A DNA stretch of 43,005 nucleotides from a virus: the IMG/VR virus record IMGVR_UViG_3300031862_000396, positions 1 to 43,005 of that record; one strand, 5' to 3'. The notes under the pieces are model-generated. The model made no database searches, was not told the DNA's origin, and worked only from the letters and a program-made list of their open reading frames with translations. Made by a program: the position numbers and the translations under genes. Every line of letters starts with the position of its first letter. The stretch's first letter is position 1. Shown piece by piece: positions 1 through 7,266 of the stretch.

Positions 1-184
1 TAAAGCAAGTCTGCTTCAAAGCCACACGCTGAATTTCTTACTAGACATCCACAAAATCCTGAGGGCTTGGTCGGGCGGAGTAGCTTTACAACTGCGTTTA
101 GATACTTCGGTCGTTTCCATCCGAGAGTTCTGATCTTCCCGCCATAGGCCAAGATAGTAGGGATTGAGAATTACGCTTGAATAG
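1..184. other. Intergenic, no gene seen
   Basis: No convincing coding frame or RNA was found here. The only notable string is a 12-base copy of the tRNA-Tyr 3' end at 67-78, listed separately. Confidence 0.5.
67..78. repeat. 12-bp copy of the tRNA-Tyr 3' end
   Basis: TTGGTCGGGCGG occurs here and at 966-977, where it is the reverse complement of the tRNA-Tyr acceptor 3' strand plus ACCA. The two copies are in direct orientation about 900 bp apart. Integrating elements duplicate tRNA 3' ends in this way, but 12 bp is short and chance is not excluded. Confidence 0.4.
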
Positions 185-442
185 CTATCCCTTTGCTATT
201 TGAGTAGCAGTTACGCCAAACACGGCACCAATCACTATCTCAAGCAAGCTCATAAAACGCGTAGAGAGTTCTGCAGATGTGTTCAAAGCTGCCCAGACCA
301 AGACAGTAACCACAATCAGATTAAGCGCCAAAGTCGCAAGCATTTTGGCTATTTCCATCTTCCAAGTAGGCTCTTCTGCAATGTCGAGCTTTCTTTGTTC
401 CTCATACTTTTCGACTTCTTCAGGTGTGAGAACGACTGACAC
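185..442 (-). CDS. Small two-helix membrane protein
   Basis: About 85 residues. A charged N-terminal part (TPEEVEKYEEQRK) is followed by two hydrophobic segments, one around LATLALNLIVVTVLVWAAL and a second around LLEIVIGAVFGVTATQ. I prefer the GTG at 442 because it shares its G with the TAG of the upstream zinc protein (TAGTG), which suggests translational coupling. A GTG at 466 would add eight residues. The two-helix plan and Gly-rich end resemble the proviral gene at 28065-28307. Function is unknown. Confidence 0.6.
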   Translation of the reverse strand: MSVVLTPEEVEKYEEQRKLDIAEEPTWKMEIAKMLATLALNLIVVTVLVWAALNTSAELSTRFMSLLEIVIGAVFGVTATQIAKG

Positions 443-612
443 TAAATGTATCCCCTTCCTCCGCACCTTGGACAGGGAATCTCCCTTTCCTTAGCCTTTT
501 CATCCCCCTTCACTTTGACCACTTTTGCTCCTTTGCATACAGGACAAATAGTGCGCTCTGCTGATTCTTTTTTAATTCTCTTTGGTATGTACAATTGTGA
601 CGAAGGCCTCAA
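442..612 (-). CDS. DnaJ-type zinc-knuckle small protein
   Basis: A 56-residue reading frame holds two CxxCxG knuckles, CPVCKG (about residues 23-28) and CPRCGG (47-52), separated by a Lys/Glu-rich loop. This is the arrangement of one zinc site of DnaJ cysteine-rich domains, so zinc binding is expected; the partner is unknown. No ATG is available. A TTG at 612 is chosen because a TATA-like TTAAAT lies about 25 bases upstream (near 633-639), which fits a leaderless start; a TTG at 594 is the alternative. It overlaps the membrane-protein gene downstream, implying one operon. Confidence 0.6.
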   Translation of the reverse strand: MRPSSQLYIPKRIKKESAERTICPVCKGAKVVKVKGDEKAKEREIPCPRCGGRGYI

Positions 613-966
613 TCTTAAATAGTCTCCAAGTGCATTTAATACTTTCCCAAAATATGGCTACAAAATGTGTGAAATTCGCTTCCCCGACATTTTGGTGATT
701 TGATTGCCGCGACTCGGCTCTGGTCAAGTCTTTGAGAGACCAAGCTCGGAAACTAGCGCGCTTTATACCATGATAATATGTGGAAAAAGTTTGAACCGAG
801 AGTAAGTTATCTCTGCAAGTACAAGTTGTCCAAGTGTTCGTGAAATTCTTAAACATTAAAGCGAAACTCAGCATCCTCAGCAAAATTCCTGAAGTTGAAA
901 AAGCCGACAACGTAACTGTTCTCCAAAAATAAACCCAATCATTCCATATTTTGGTGAAATAAGCTT
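613..966. other. Intergenic between zinc-knuckle gene and tRNA
   Basis: The minus strand is open here in one frame, but that frame runs through the tRNA and has no coding character. The only signal seen is the TATA-like sequence near 633-643 in front of the zinc-knuckle gene. A very similar stretch lies inside the integrase gene near 4997-5020. Confidence 0.5.
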
Positions 967-1123
967 TGGTCGGGCGGGCAGGATTTGAACCTGCGACACT
1001 CCGGTTTCTGTTTGTGCGCCCGGCAGGCTGGGTGACGCCCACCGTGGGTGGACATCTACAGCGTCTCCGTCTACTAGTCAAGCTAGTAGACTCGGAAGCT
1101 CTGCCAGGCTGAGCTACCGCCCG
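967..1123 (-). tRNA. tRNA-Tyr(GUA) with two introns, encoded CCA
   Basis: Acceptor CGGGCGG (1123-1117) pairs with CCGCCCG (977-971), discriminator A at 970, and CCA is encoded at 969-967. The archaeal Tyr hallmark C1-G72, the D arm GCTC...GAGC and the T arm GCAGG-TTCAAAT-CCTGC are all present. The anticodon stem forms only if two introns are removed. Intron 1 (1092-1063, 30 nt, position 30/31) is mostly a 9-bp hairpin. Intron 2 (1055-1006, 50 nt, canonical 37/38) has a clean bulge-helix-bulge: CTGT pairs with ACAG, flanked by three-base bulges AGA and AAA. The mature form has stem TCCGG/CCGGA, loop CTGTAGA and length 77 nt including CCA. Confidence 0.93.
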
Positions 1124-1203
1124 AACGAAAACTCTAGAATAATAAGAACGGATTTATGTGTTTCGTAGCTTCGATAAGGCTTCGGAGTTCCTTTTCAAGC
1201 ATG

Positions 1204-1317
1204 CTATCTCTTGGTCGACCGCATCCACAACGCTCCCCAGATAATCACGACCGCCAGCATAAGCCAGAACAACAATATGAGCATCTGAGACGCGTTCAAA
1301 GAAAGGTTTTCGAACAT
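1204..1317 (-). CDS. Possible 37-residue single-helix protein
   Basis: From ATG at 1317 the frame encodes MFENLSLNASQ followed by one strongly hydrophobic segment of about 20 residues and a basic tail (MRSTKR). A purine-rich GGGAGAAGG immediately precedes the ATG but is closer than usual. A longer frame starts at 1416. Short hydrophobic frames arise by chance, so this is tentative. Confidence 0.3.
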   Translation of the reverse strand: MFENLSLNASQMLILLFWLMLAVVIIWGALWMRSTKR

Positions 1318-1542
1318 CCTTCTCCCAAGTAACAAAGAACCTGAATCGAGCCTAAAAGCAACGTTTCCAAAGCTGAAATGAGGCCACTTACGACCATATT
1401 TCGGATGTTGACACATGCAGGCTCAGAAAGCAACCGTTTAATAAGCAATCGACGTTGAAAATGCTGATCCGAGAAGGAGAAAGGAGAAGGCTTCTGTCAT
1501 CTCTCCACGGCTTTCTTTTGTCGCCAGAAAAACACCGGTGAT

Positions 1543-3915
1543 CTATGTTTTGCGCGGTTTTGTTCTCGGCTCGTGGCTGTAGTACCAGGCCGTCCAGCCC
1601 GCATAGAACGAAGCCTTGGATTCCTTGCGTCTCCTGTAATACCAGAACAGCAACAGAAACAGCAATATCAACAACAGCAGCAAGAGCAGGAACCAGTAGA
1701 ACCAGTCGGGAACAGACAGGCCAGCCGCTGGCTTCGCAAATCTCACAATGCCTCCGTCCAACTTGTTGTCGCCCGGATTTGCGTCCTCGACCAGTAGCTT
1801 TGCAGCTGCACTCACATTGTGGTCGCCTGCCGCAACACCTTGCGTGTTCCACGAGAAAGTCAGCAACAACTCCGCATCGGGAGCCAACTCATTCACCTGC
1901 AGAAACTGACCAGTGTCAATGTCGACGCCGTAGTAGAGAACCACTTTGAAAGACTCGGTCTCGGTTCCATTGTTCTTCACAGTAACGTTGACCTTGAGAG
2001 TGTCGCCAATGTACACGAGCCTTGCATGGGGCACGACCGCTGTGACGGCGACATCGTGGACTTCTATTGTGGTGCGTTCCTTGAGTTGGACTGTGCCGTC
2101 AGTGAACCTGTTGTTGCCCAAGTTGCTTTCGCTGGGCACGACGCTTGCTTCTGCGCTGATGGTGTAGTTGCCTGCCACCAAGTCTTGCGTGTCCCAGTGA
2201 AACGACAATACTTCCTCAGCCCCCGAGGCCACGCTGTCCAACAATATGGTTCCGATTAGGCTCGAGTTACAGTAAGCCGTAACGTTGAATGACTCAGCTA
2301 CATCGCCAAAGTTCTTCGCTATCACCGTAATGCCCAGAACTTCACCTATCTCGGTTGCGTTCGAGGTTGGCTTGACCATTGTGATGGCAACATCGTGGAC
2401 TGGGGTAGAAGGTGGAGTTTTCACCTGCACGATTCCGTCCACAAACGTGTTATCCGAAACGTTGGCATCTCTCAGCAGAGGCGCAAACGCGCTCAACTGA
2501 TACGAGCCTTCAGCCACAAGAGATGTGTCCCAGAAGAGCGTCAACGACATCTGACTTGCCGGTGCCAGAGCAGTCAACTGCTTCACTCCAATCACAGACG
2601 AATCGTAGAAGCCAGTCACATTGAAGGTCTCGAATTGATTGCCATTGTTTGCGACGGTCACGTTGACCCGTACGATGTCGCCGATGAAAACGGTGTTGTT
2701 GGACACTTCTAGATTGATTATTCCGATGTCGTGAATGATTATAGGTGGCTTGGGCTTGACTTCAATGATGTCTGTGAAGTCGTTGTCTGTTAAGTCTGCC
2801 TCTTTGGCCACCGCTGGAATGTGGGCGCTAATGGTGTGATTGCCCAACGTCAACAACGAAGAGTCGATCACGTAGTTGAGAGTCAATGTCGCGTAGGGCG
2901 CTAAATCGGTGACGTTGAAAGTGCCTAGCAACACTTCATCGAAATAGGTGGCAACCGTGAAATTCTCAAAAAGCGATCCTTCATTCCTGACCATGGTTTT
3001 CAGAGTCATGTCTTGACCGACGATTATTGATTTGGCTGATGGAAGAACGATGACGGTTGCAGCGTCGTGGAAGTCTATCTTGACTGGGTCTGCTCCTTTG
3101 ACGGTGAAATCTGCGTATATGGATGGGCAGTATGGGACGCCATTCTCGCTGATGGGTGCAGTCAACGCAGACACATAGACTCTGGCGATACCGACGTGTG
3201 CCCACAAAACCAATGTGGCCTTATAATAGAGCACGACCACCTTCTCGTCCGGCTGCACCGCAAAGTCATTGATCATAGAGAAATTAACGACCACATTCAA
3301 TTCGTCTTCGACGACCACGGCGATCGTCGTGTTTCTCAGAGTCATGGCTATGCTTCTTAGCGTGATCCGTAATCCTACGTCGCCTCCTCTGCCGAAGCTG
3401 CCTTGGTAGGTAAGGTTCTCGTCAACTGTTCTGACAGAAAGAAGCTCAATTATCCAGTCTACCCTGAAGGAAAGAGTGTCTTGGACAACTTGGTTGCCCA
3501 CTTGGACGCTCCCGACTGCCTGCCAGTATCCGAAGACTTCGCTTTCGCTGATGTTTATCGGCGGCGTGAGTATGGTAAAGTTGACCACGGCAAGACCGCT
3601 CGTGTTTGTACGAGCCGAGATGGTGAAGTGATCATCGTTTGGTGCCTTCACGTTGAAGGCCACAACCACGTTCTCCACCGAAACGTCGTTGAATGTCACC
3701 AACGCATATAGATAGACCACACTTTCAGGTCCGAAGGCATCACTCGGCGCATTCTGGCCTCTCCCGCCGTAAGGCTCCTGCTGTGTAAAAACATCGACGA
3801 GGACCGAGTCGTCATCCACGAAAGCCATAGCCATGTCAGAAGCTATGGAACCAAACAGAATCATGACTACAGCAAGCGCTACAGCTAGCTTGCGAAGCCT
3901 AGTCCTCATCGTCAT
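1543..3915 (-). CDS. Secreted CARDB-repeat surface protein with C-terminal anchor
   Basis: 790 residues. A basic N-terminus (MTMRTRLRK) and hydrophobic stretch form a signal peptide. Residues about 30-275 hold beta-rich Ig-like sequence. Four tandem CARDB-type repeats follow, starting near residues 280, 395, 507 and 620. Each opens with HDVA/HDIG-like sequence, has NVTVxNNG in the middle and ends with DNxFTDGxVxVK. Near residues 735-757 a Leu-rich transmembrane helix is followed by RRRK and a short cytoplasmic tail. Many N-x-S/T sequons suggest glycosylation. CARDB repeats are common in archaeal surface adhesins and S-layer-associated proteins, so an envelope structural or adhesive role is inferred. 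It appears to be host sequence flanking the provirus. Confidence 0.85.
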   Translation of the reverse strand: MTMRTRLRKLAVALAVVMILFGSIASDMAMAFVDDDSVLVDVFTQQEPYGGRGQNAPSDAFGPESVVYLYALVTFNDVSVENVVVAFNVKAPNDDHFTISARTNTSGLAVVNFTILTPPINISESEVFGYWQAVGSVQVGNQVVQDTLSFRVDWIIELLSVRTVDENLTYQGSFGRGGDVGLRITLRSIAMTLRNTTIAVVVEDELNVVVNFSMINDFAVQPDEKVVVLYYKATLVLWAHVGIARVYVSALTAPISENGVPYCPSIYADFTVKGADPVKIDFHDAATVIVLPSAKSIIVGQDMTLKTMVRNEGSLFENFTVATYFDEVLLGTFNVTDLAPYATLTLNYVIDSSLLTLGNHTISAHIPAVAKEADLTDNDFTDIIEVKPKPPIIIHDIGIINLEVSNNTVFIGDIVRVNVTVANNGNQFETFNVTGFYDSSVIGVKQLTALAPASQMSLTLFWDTSLVAEGSYQLSAFAPLLRDANVSDNTFVDGIVQVKTPPSTPVHDVAITMVKPTSNATEIGEVLGITVIAKNFGDVAESFNVTAYCNSSLIGTILLDSVASGAEEVLSFHWDTQDLVAGNYTISAEASVVPSESNLGNNRFTDGTVQLKERTTIEVHDVAVTAVVPHARLVYIGDTLKVNVTVKNNGTETESFKVVLYYGVDIDTGQFLQVNELAPDAELLLTFSWNTQGVAAGDHNVSAAAKLLVEDANPGDNKLDGGIVRFAKPAAGLSVPDWFYWFLLLLLLLILLFLLLFWYYRRRKESKASFYAGWTAWYYSHEPRTKPRKT

Positions 3916-3961
3916 CGCTCAATAGTCTAATGCTGACTACTTTAACAAATATTCCGCAATC

Positions 3962-3973
3962 ATGAATATTACT
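3962..3973. repeat. Candidate attachment-site core, left copy
   Basis: ATGAATATTACT lies 37 bases beyond the integrase stop codon and recurs at 34500-34511, just beyond the last rightward proviral gene. Both copies are in the same orientation and intergenic. Position fits attL/attR, but the string is short and A+T-rich. Whether integrase acts here is inference. Confidence 0.4.
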
Positions 3974-4009
3974 GCTTACGATTTAGCATTACTATTGACT
4001 TTTTTCTGT

Positions 4010-5422
4010 CTATTTCCGCTTTCGGAACCATATTGAGTTGTCTTTTTGCAGAATGTATTCGAACCCTGATTCCAAGAATTCGGTTATTTGCTCCGGTGTT
4101 TTGGCTATGCGGACATGAAATTCGTCTGCCTTGGCATTTATGAATAGTGCTCGGTCAATTTGAACATACAGTCTTGTATTCAAGATGCTCTTGTGGCCAA
4201 GGAATTCTTGGACGTAGACTAGTTCTTTGGTTTCGTGATATAACATAGTGGCTTTCCAATGTCTGAATGTGTACAGTGTGATCTGCAGGAACCTAGGGTT
4301 GCCAAGTTTTCTGGCTTTTGCCTTGCGTTGTTTGCAGAAGTTGCTTTCAATGCTATTGAACGGGGTGGGGAATACGCGTTCGTCTTTCTTTGGCAGGTTC
4401 TTGAGCATCTCGATGAGTTTTTGGGAGATCGGTTGAATTCGCGGAAGGCTGCCTTTTTCTGGTCTCGTTTTTATTGTTGCTCTTTCGAAGTCGATGTCGA
4501 TCCATCTTATTGTTGCTGCTTCGCCTGGTCTAAAAGCGGTTTCTTTCATGATCTGCATAAGGGCAGCCAGCGTTTTGCCGCAGGCAGCTATGAGTTCGTC
4601 TAGCTCTTGCTCTGTCGGGATGAAGGGTATTTCACGCACTGGCACGTAGTCTGGCGGTTCCCAATAAATGCGGAGGTAGTGGTAGAAGGTTTTGCAGATC
4701 TCGATGTATTTCCATTTGCTGCTGTCGGCGATGTCCTTGTTTGCGATGTAGTCTTTTACGCTTTCAGGGTCTGAAAGGTCTGCGCCTTCTTTTTGCATTT
4801 GAACTAATTTTCTGCCGTACTCTTCAATTACGCCTTGTTTTCGACCTAGTTTCTTTAAGTGCCATTGAAAATCGATTATCTTGCCCTTGATGTCCGTCGA
4901 TGGCGATATCTTCGCAGTTCTTACTTGTTCTACTTCGGCCAAGTTTTTCGCACCTTCTCCGGTTGCGCATATTTGGCGGTTACTAGTATAGTCACCGAAA
5001 GTATTTAATATTTTCTCTACTCCAGTAACCTTATGCGATCTTACATCTTTACGCAAGCTGAGAGAGCGACAATTCGCTCGTTTCTTGCCGGATCCATAGG
5101 GCAGAGCGATATCGTCTTTAAAACTGTGAGATCGAGAATGAAGCACTTTGACGAACTTGCCGGTGACATCGAGCTTTACGCCCGGCTCCGTGAAGCGCTG
5201 GCTGCACTTCCTGCAAAGCCATCGTTGAACGCTGTCGCCGCAGGGCGAGTATCGTAGGCCATCGCGCCATACCTTCTTTGATGCGCATTGGGGGCACTGT
5301 GGCTCTGGAGAGCTGGCGCCAGCGGACGTAATAGCCACGTCCGACCTTCCGGGATTTGTACTGGCTTTGCCAAATACACGTTTCGGAGAAAAAAGCCTAG
5401 GTGCCTTGTGAAGGTCAGCCAT
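4010..5422 (-). CDS. Tyrosine recombinase (proviral integrase) with zinc ribbon
   Basis: 470 residues. Near residues 40-80 there is a zinc ribbon (CPQCASKKVWRDG and WLCRKC). A helical SAM-like core-binding domain spans about 180-255, and the catalytic domain about 265-440. Visible catalytic elements are Arg in TAFRPGEAATIRW, the box YTFRHWKAT (Tyr replaces the usual first His, as in many archaeal integrases), His in FLGHKS and the nucleophile Tyr in NTRLYVQID. The protein would integrate and excise the element at 4.0-34.5 kb. It lies at the left edge and points outward, the usual place next to an attachment site. The ATG at 5422 is the first start that includes the ribbon. A promoter-like AATATTAAATAC lies inside the frame near 4997-5010, so a shorter product is conceivable. 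Confidence 0.9.
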   Translation of the reverse strand: MADLHKAPRLFSPKRVFGKASTNPGRSDVAITSAGASSPEPQCPQCASKKVWRDGLRYSPCGDSVQRWLCRKCSQRFTEPGVKLDVTGKFVKVLHSRSHSFKDDIALPYGSGKKRANCRSLSLRKDVRSHKVTGVEKILNTFGDYTSNRQICATGEGAKNLAEVEQVRTAKISPSTDIKGKIIDFQWHLKKLGRKQGVIEEYGRKLVQMQKEGADLSDPESVKDYIANKDIADSSKWKYIEICKTFYHYLRIYWEPPDYVPVREIPFIPTEQELDELIAACGKTLAALMQIMKETAFRPGEAATIRWIDIDFERATIKTRPEKGSLPRIQPISQKLIEMLKNLPKKDERVFPTPFNSIESNFCKQRKAKARKLGNPRFLQITLYTFRHWKATMLYHETKELVYVQEFLGHKSILNTRLYVQIDRALFINAKADEFHVRIAKTPEQITEFLESGFEYILQKDNSIWFRKRK

Positions 5423-5440
5423 TCTCCGCCACAGTGCCCT

Positions 5441-5704
5441 TTATTCAGAGAGCGCTTCGATTGGAACCTGTTTGAGGCCAACAAGTTTGTCGCGGGGCCC
5501 CAGTAAGGTTCGAAGGACCATTTCCGGGGTCATTCCGCGAAGTTCAATTTTGGCGTTGTCTATCAAGTTTATTACGTACAGAACGACGTTGTTATGCCAG
5601 TCGGAGACTTTTACGAAATATTGACTGAACGCTTTTTCCATATCGCCGCCGCATTCCCGGACGCTGTCGGCGAATATCGGGAATGTTGATAGGGTTTCTT
5701 GCAT
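5441..5704 (-). CDS. Hypothetical protein next to integrase
   Basis: 87 residues, mostly helical, with no motif I recognise. It begins MQETLSTFPIFADSV and has no transmembrane segment. It lies 18 bases upstream of the integrase on the same strand and its ATG opens the leftward side of the divergent control region. It could be an excisionase-like accessory or a repressor, but no helix-turn-helix is evident. Function is not assigned. Confidence 0.6.
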   Translation of the reverse strand: MQETLSTFPIFADSVRECGGDMEKAFSQYFVKVSDWHNNVVLYVINLIDNAKIELRGMTPEMVLRTLLGPRDKLVGLKQVPIEALSE

Positions 5705-5865
5705 TTTTGTTTTCCTAGACGGACGTCGCCCTTGTTGATCTGGAATCTATATTTTGGTTATGAATTGGGGATATGAATTCAGGATTCACATCGCAGGCAG
5801 ATAAGCAATGTGAATCAGGCGAATATTGATTAGGCTAATATGAATTGGCCTAATTCATACATCTA
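5705..5865. promoter_or_regulatory. Divergent control region with operator-like repeats
   Basis: This lies between the leftward integrase block and the rightward early block. The octamer TATGAATT occurs at 5759-5766, 5772-5779 and 5839-5846, with an inverted copy at 5852-5859. The last pair forms the near-palindrome ATGAATT-GGCCT-AATTCAT. A perfect 9-bp inverted repeat, GATTCACAT (5783-5791) and ATGTGAATC (5808-5816), lies between them. The TAATATGAATT copy near 5836-5846 sits about 26 bases before the ATG at 5866, where a TATA box would be, so a bound repressor would block the rightward promoter. Which protein binds is unknown. Confidence 0.65.
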
Positions 5866-6069
5866 ATGTGCAACATTATCGCAAGGTCTCTTGGGGTTTA
5901 CGTATTGACAGAAGAAACTCTTGAACAGCGACTAGCCAAAACGGTCGAGTTGCTCGTACAAGCCAAAAGACTCATGCAGCAGGCTGAGGCAAATCTCGCA
6001 GAGCTCCGAGCGGAAATCACCAAGACCGGAAAGGCGCCAAAGTCGAAAGGCACACGGGGGGAAGCTTAG
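5866..6069 (+). CDS. Short coiled-coil protein, first rightward early gene
   Basis: 67 residues. After MCNIIARSLGVYV it is strongly helical (EETLEQRLAKTVELLVQ, then further heptads to about residue 55), with a basic tail GKAPKSKGTRGEA. The ATG at 5866 is about 26 bases after a TATA-like sequence and has no ribosome-binding site, so it is probably leaderless. An in-frame TTG at 5905 is the alternative. Function unknown; position suggests an early or regulatory role. Confidence 0.6.
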   Translation: MCNIIARSLGVYVLTEETLEQRLAKTVELLVQAKRLMQQAEANLAELRAEITKTGKAPKSKGTRGEA

Positions 6070-6078
6070 TACGTGCCT

Positions 6079-6147
6079 ATGACCAGGAATGATGCGCAGC
6101 GTGCGGGAAAGCGAAAGCGCAGGGGTCGCATGAAGGAGGCGTGTTGA
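6079..6147 (+). CDS. Possible 22-residue basic peptide
   Basis: ATG at 6079 encodes a very Arg/Lys-rich peptide (MTRNDAQRAGKRKRRGRMKEAC). Its TGA overlaps the ATG of the next gene (TGATG). The overlap and the block's tight packing support it, but it is short and could be a coupling leader. Confidence 0.35.
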   Translation: MTRNDAQRAGKRKRRGRMKEAC

Positions 6148-6257
6148 TGGTAGAGGCGTGGATTGACGCTTTTAACGTCGTAGCGAAAGAGCTGCAGGCC
6201 GAGAACGCCAGGACATGGGGCTGGGGTCGGAGGCGAAAGAATGGCAAGAGTAGCTGA
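6147..6257 (+). CDS. Small early protein, 36 residues
   Basis: The ATG at 6147 has an AAGGAGG about ten bases upstream. The product starts MVEAWIDAFNVVAKELQAEN and ends basic (RRRKNGKSS). A probable amphipathic helix makes up the N-terminal half. It overlaps both neighbours. Function unknown. Confidence 0.5.
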   Translation: MVEAWIDAFNVVAKELQAENARTWGWGRRRKNGKSS

Positions 6258-6501
6258 AGCAGTGATGGCATTGAAGGATGGCGTGATCAAGATCGGTGCC
6301 GGTGTTGGTGAGCTCTGCGAAATCGTGCAAATGCAAGAGCAGCGCCTGAGGCAGCTTGAAGAGCCCGGGAATCTTCGGGTTCAACTGCGCAATCTAGAAC
6401 GCTCGATCGACGACTTGCCAGATCAAACGAAGAAAGAGGCTGCAATGGCTGAATTCGCGTCTTTGTGTCATGCTCTCGGCATCGAAAGCTTGGAGGATTA
6501 G
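6241..6501 (+). CDS. Hypothetical coiled-coil early protein
   Basis: 86 residues, wholly helical, with a heptad-rich centre (VQMQEQRLRQLEEPGN) and acidic end (GIESLED). No cysteine motif or membrane segment. It overlaps the preceding frame by 17 bases and is followed after two bases by the next GTG start. No family is recognised. Confidence 0.6.
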   Translation: MARVAEAVMALKDGVIKIGAGVGELCEIVQMQEQRLRQLEEPGNLRVQLRNLERSIDDLPDQTKKEAAMAEFASLCHALGIESLED

Positions 6502-6503
6502 GC

Positions 6504-6776
6504 GTGGTCGACGTTGTTTTCGAAGTCGTTGGCCGCAGCAAGACTGAGAAGCGTACGAAAGAAGGCAAACTGGAAACGACCTACAGAGTGATATTGAAGA
6601 GCTCCAATGGAGCCTTCAAACTAGAGCTAATGGACGCGAATCCTAGCTTGCTTACCAAGTACCCGCTGGACGGTGACGTTCCAGTCCGGATTGGCAAGAC
6701 TGATCAGCAGAACCTGCTTTCGGAAGAGGACCTGAGAAACCATCTCAAGAAAAACGAGGAAAAGGCTGACAGCTAG
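6504..6776 (+). CDS. Hypothetical small beta/alpha protein
   Basis: About 90 residues from GTG at 6504, preferred over the ORF's upstream ATG (6465) because GGAGG at 6491-6495 is well spaced and the previous gene stops at 6501. It has predicted beta strands (VVDVVFEVVGR, YRVILKSSNGAFKLELMDA) and ends in a charged helix (EEDLRNHLKKNEEKADS). The pattern of strands could suit a small nucleic-acid-binding fold, but that is only an impression. Confidence 0.6.
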   Translation: MVDVVFEVVGRSKTEKRTKEGKLETTYRVILKSSNGAFKLELMDANPSLLTKYPLDGDVPVRIGKTDQQNLLSEEDLRNHLKKNEEKADS

Positions 6777-6787
6777 GAGTTGGATCG

Positions 6788-6901
6788 TTGAAGTTGCCTT
6801 GGCCGCTGCGCTTCGCGGCTGCCGTGATGCTTTTGCCTTTTGAGGTTTTCTGCTGGGTACTCCGCTACTTTGGTAAGAAAAAGGGAGGCACTTATCAGTG
6901 A
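6788..6901 (+). CDS. Single-helix small membrane protein
   Basis: 37 residues from TTG at 6788 with AGGAG at about 6775-6779. A basic start (KLPWPLR) precedes one hydrophobic segment (FAAAVMLLPFEVFCWVL) and a basic end (GKKKGG). Its TGA overlaps the next GTG (GTGA). Too short to assign; it could be a virus-encoded membrane peptide. Confidence 0.45.
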   Translation: MKLPWPLRFAAAVMLLPFEVFCWVLRYFGKKKGGTYQ

Positions 6902-7074
6902 ATGTGCAGTCTGAGGTCCGCTTGCTGTGTGAATATGCCAAGATGGCTTCTCATCTGCAGCTGGGCTTCACGTGCACGCTTGATGCTGGTGTATGCTTTT
7001 TTGCGGATGATCCAGTGCTACGGGAGAAGTGTCCAACTAAGAGGCTGAAAGGCACCCAAAAGGAGGTTTCGTAG
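6898..7074 (+). CDS. Small Cys-containing early protein
   Basis: 58 residues from GTG at 6898, coupled to the previous gene by a GTGA overlap. Four cysteines are spread as C11, C25, C32 and C45 (LLCEY, FTCTL, GVCFF, EKCPT), possibly a metal site, though the spacing matches no zinc finger I know. Its 3' end contains the GGAGG that serves the next gene. Confidence 0.5.
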   Translation: MNVQSEVRLLCEYAKMASHLQLGFTCTLDAGVCFFADDPVLREKCPTKRLKGTQKEVS

Positions 7075-7077
7075 GGC

Positions 7078-7266
7078 TTGTTGAGGCGGAGAAATAGGGT
7101 CCGGCGTGCGCGGGTTTTCTGTCCTAAGAGCTATCTGGCAAATGGGCACGGCCATCTTGTTAGTGTTGAAGAGACTTGTAGGGCGTGTGCCTCGTGTCAT
7201 GCGATCAGTGAGGAAAGTGTTGATTGCATGATTGAAGTCGGAAGGAGGCACGTTTCTGAAGCTTGA
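7078..7266 (+). CDS. Cys-rich early protein, paralogue A
   Basis: 62 residues from TTG at 7078 with GGAGG 12 bases upstream. It shares a template with the gene at 8292-8480: basic start, ARVxC, a Tyr, then a VSxxExCxxCxSC cluster and SExxVDC at the end. Five cysteines can be superposed, so zinc binding is likely. Two paralogues in one small block suggest duplication and a shared DNA- or protein-binding job. No known family is recognised. Confidence 0.65.
   Translation: MLRRRNRVRRARVFCPKSYLANGHGHLVSVEETCRACASCHAISEESVDCMIEVGRRHVSEA

Noticed and set aside
572-1081. 169-residue minus-strand frame
   Set aside because: It runs through the tRNA-Tyr gene and overlaps the zinc-knuckle gene in another frame; composition is not protein-like.
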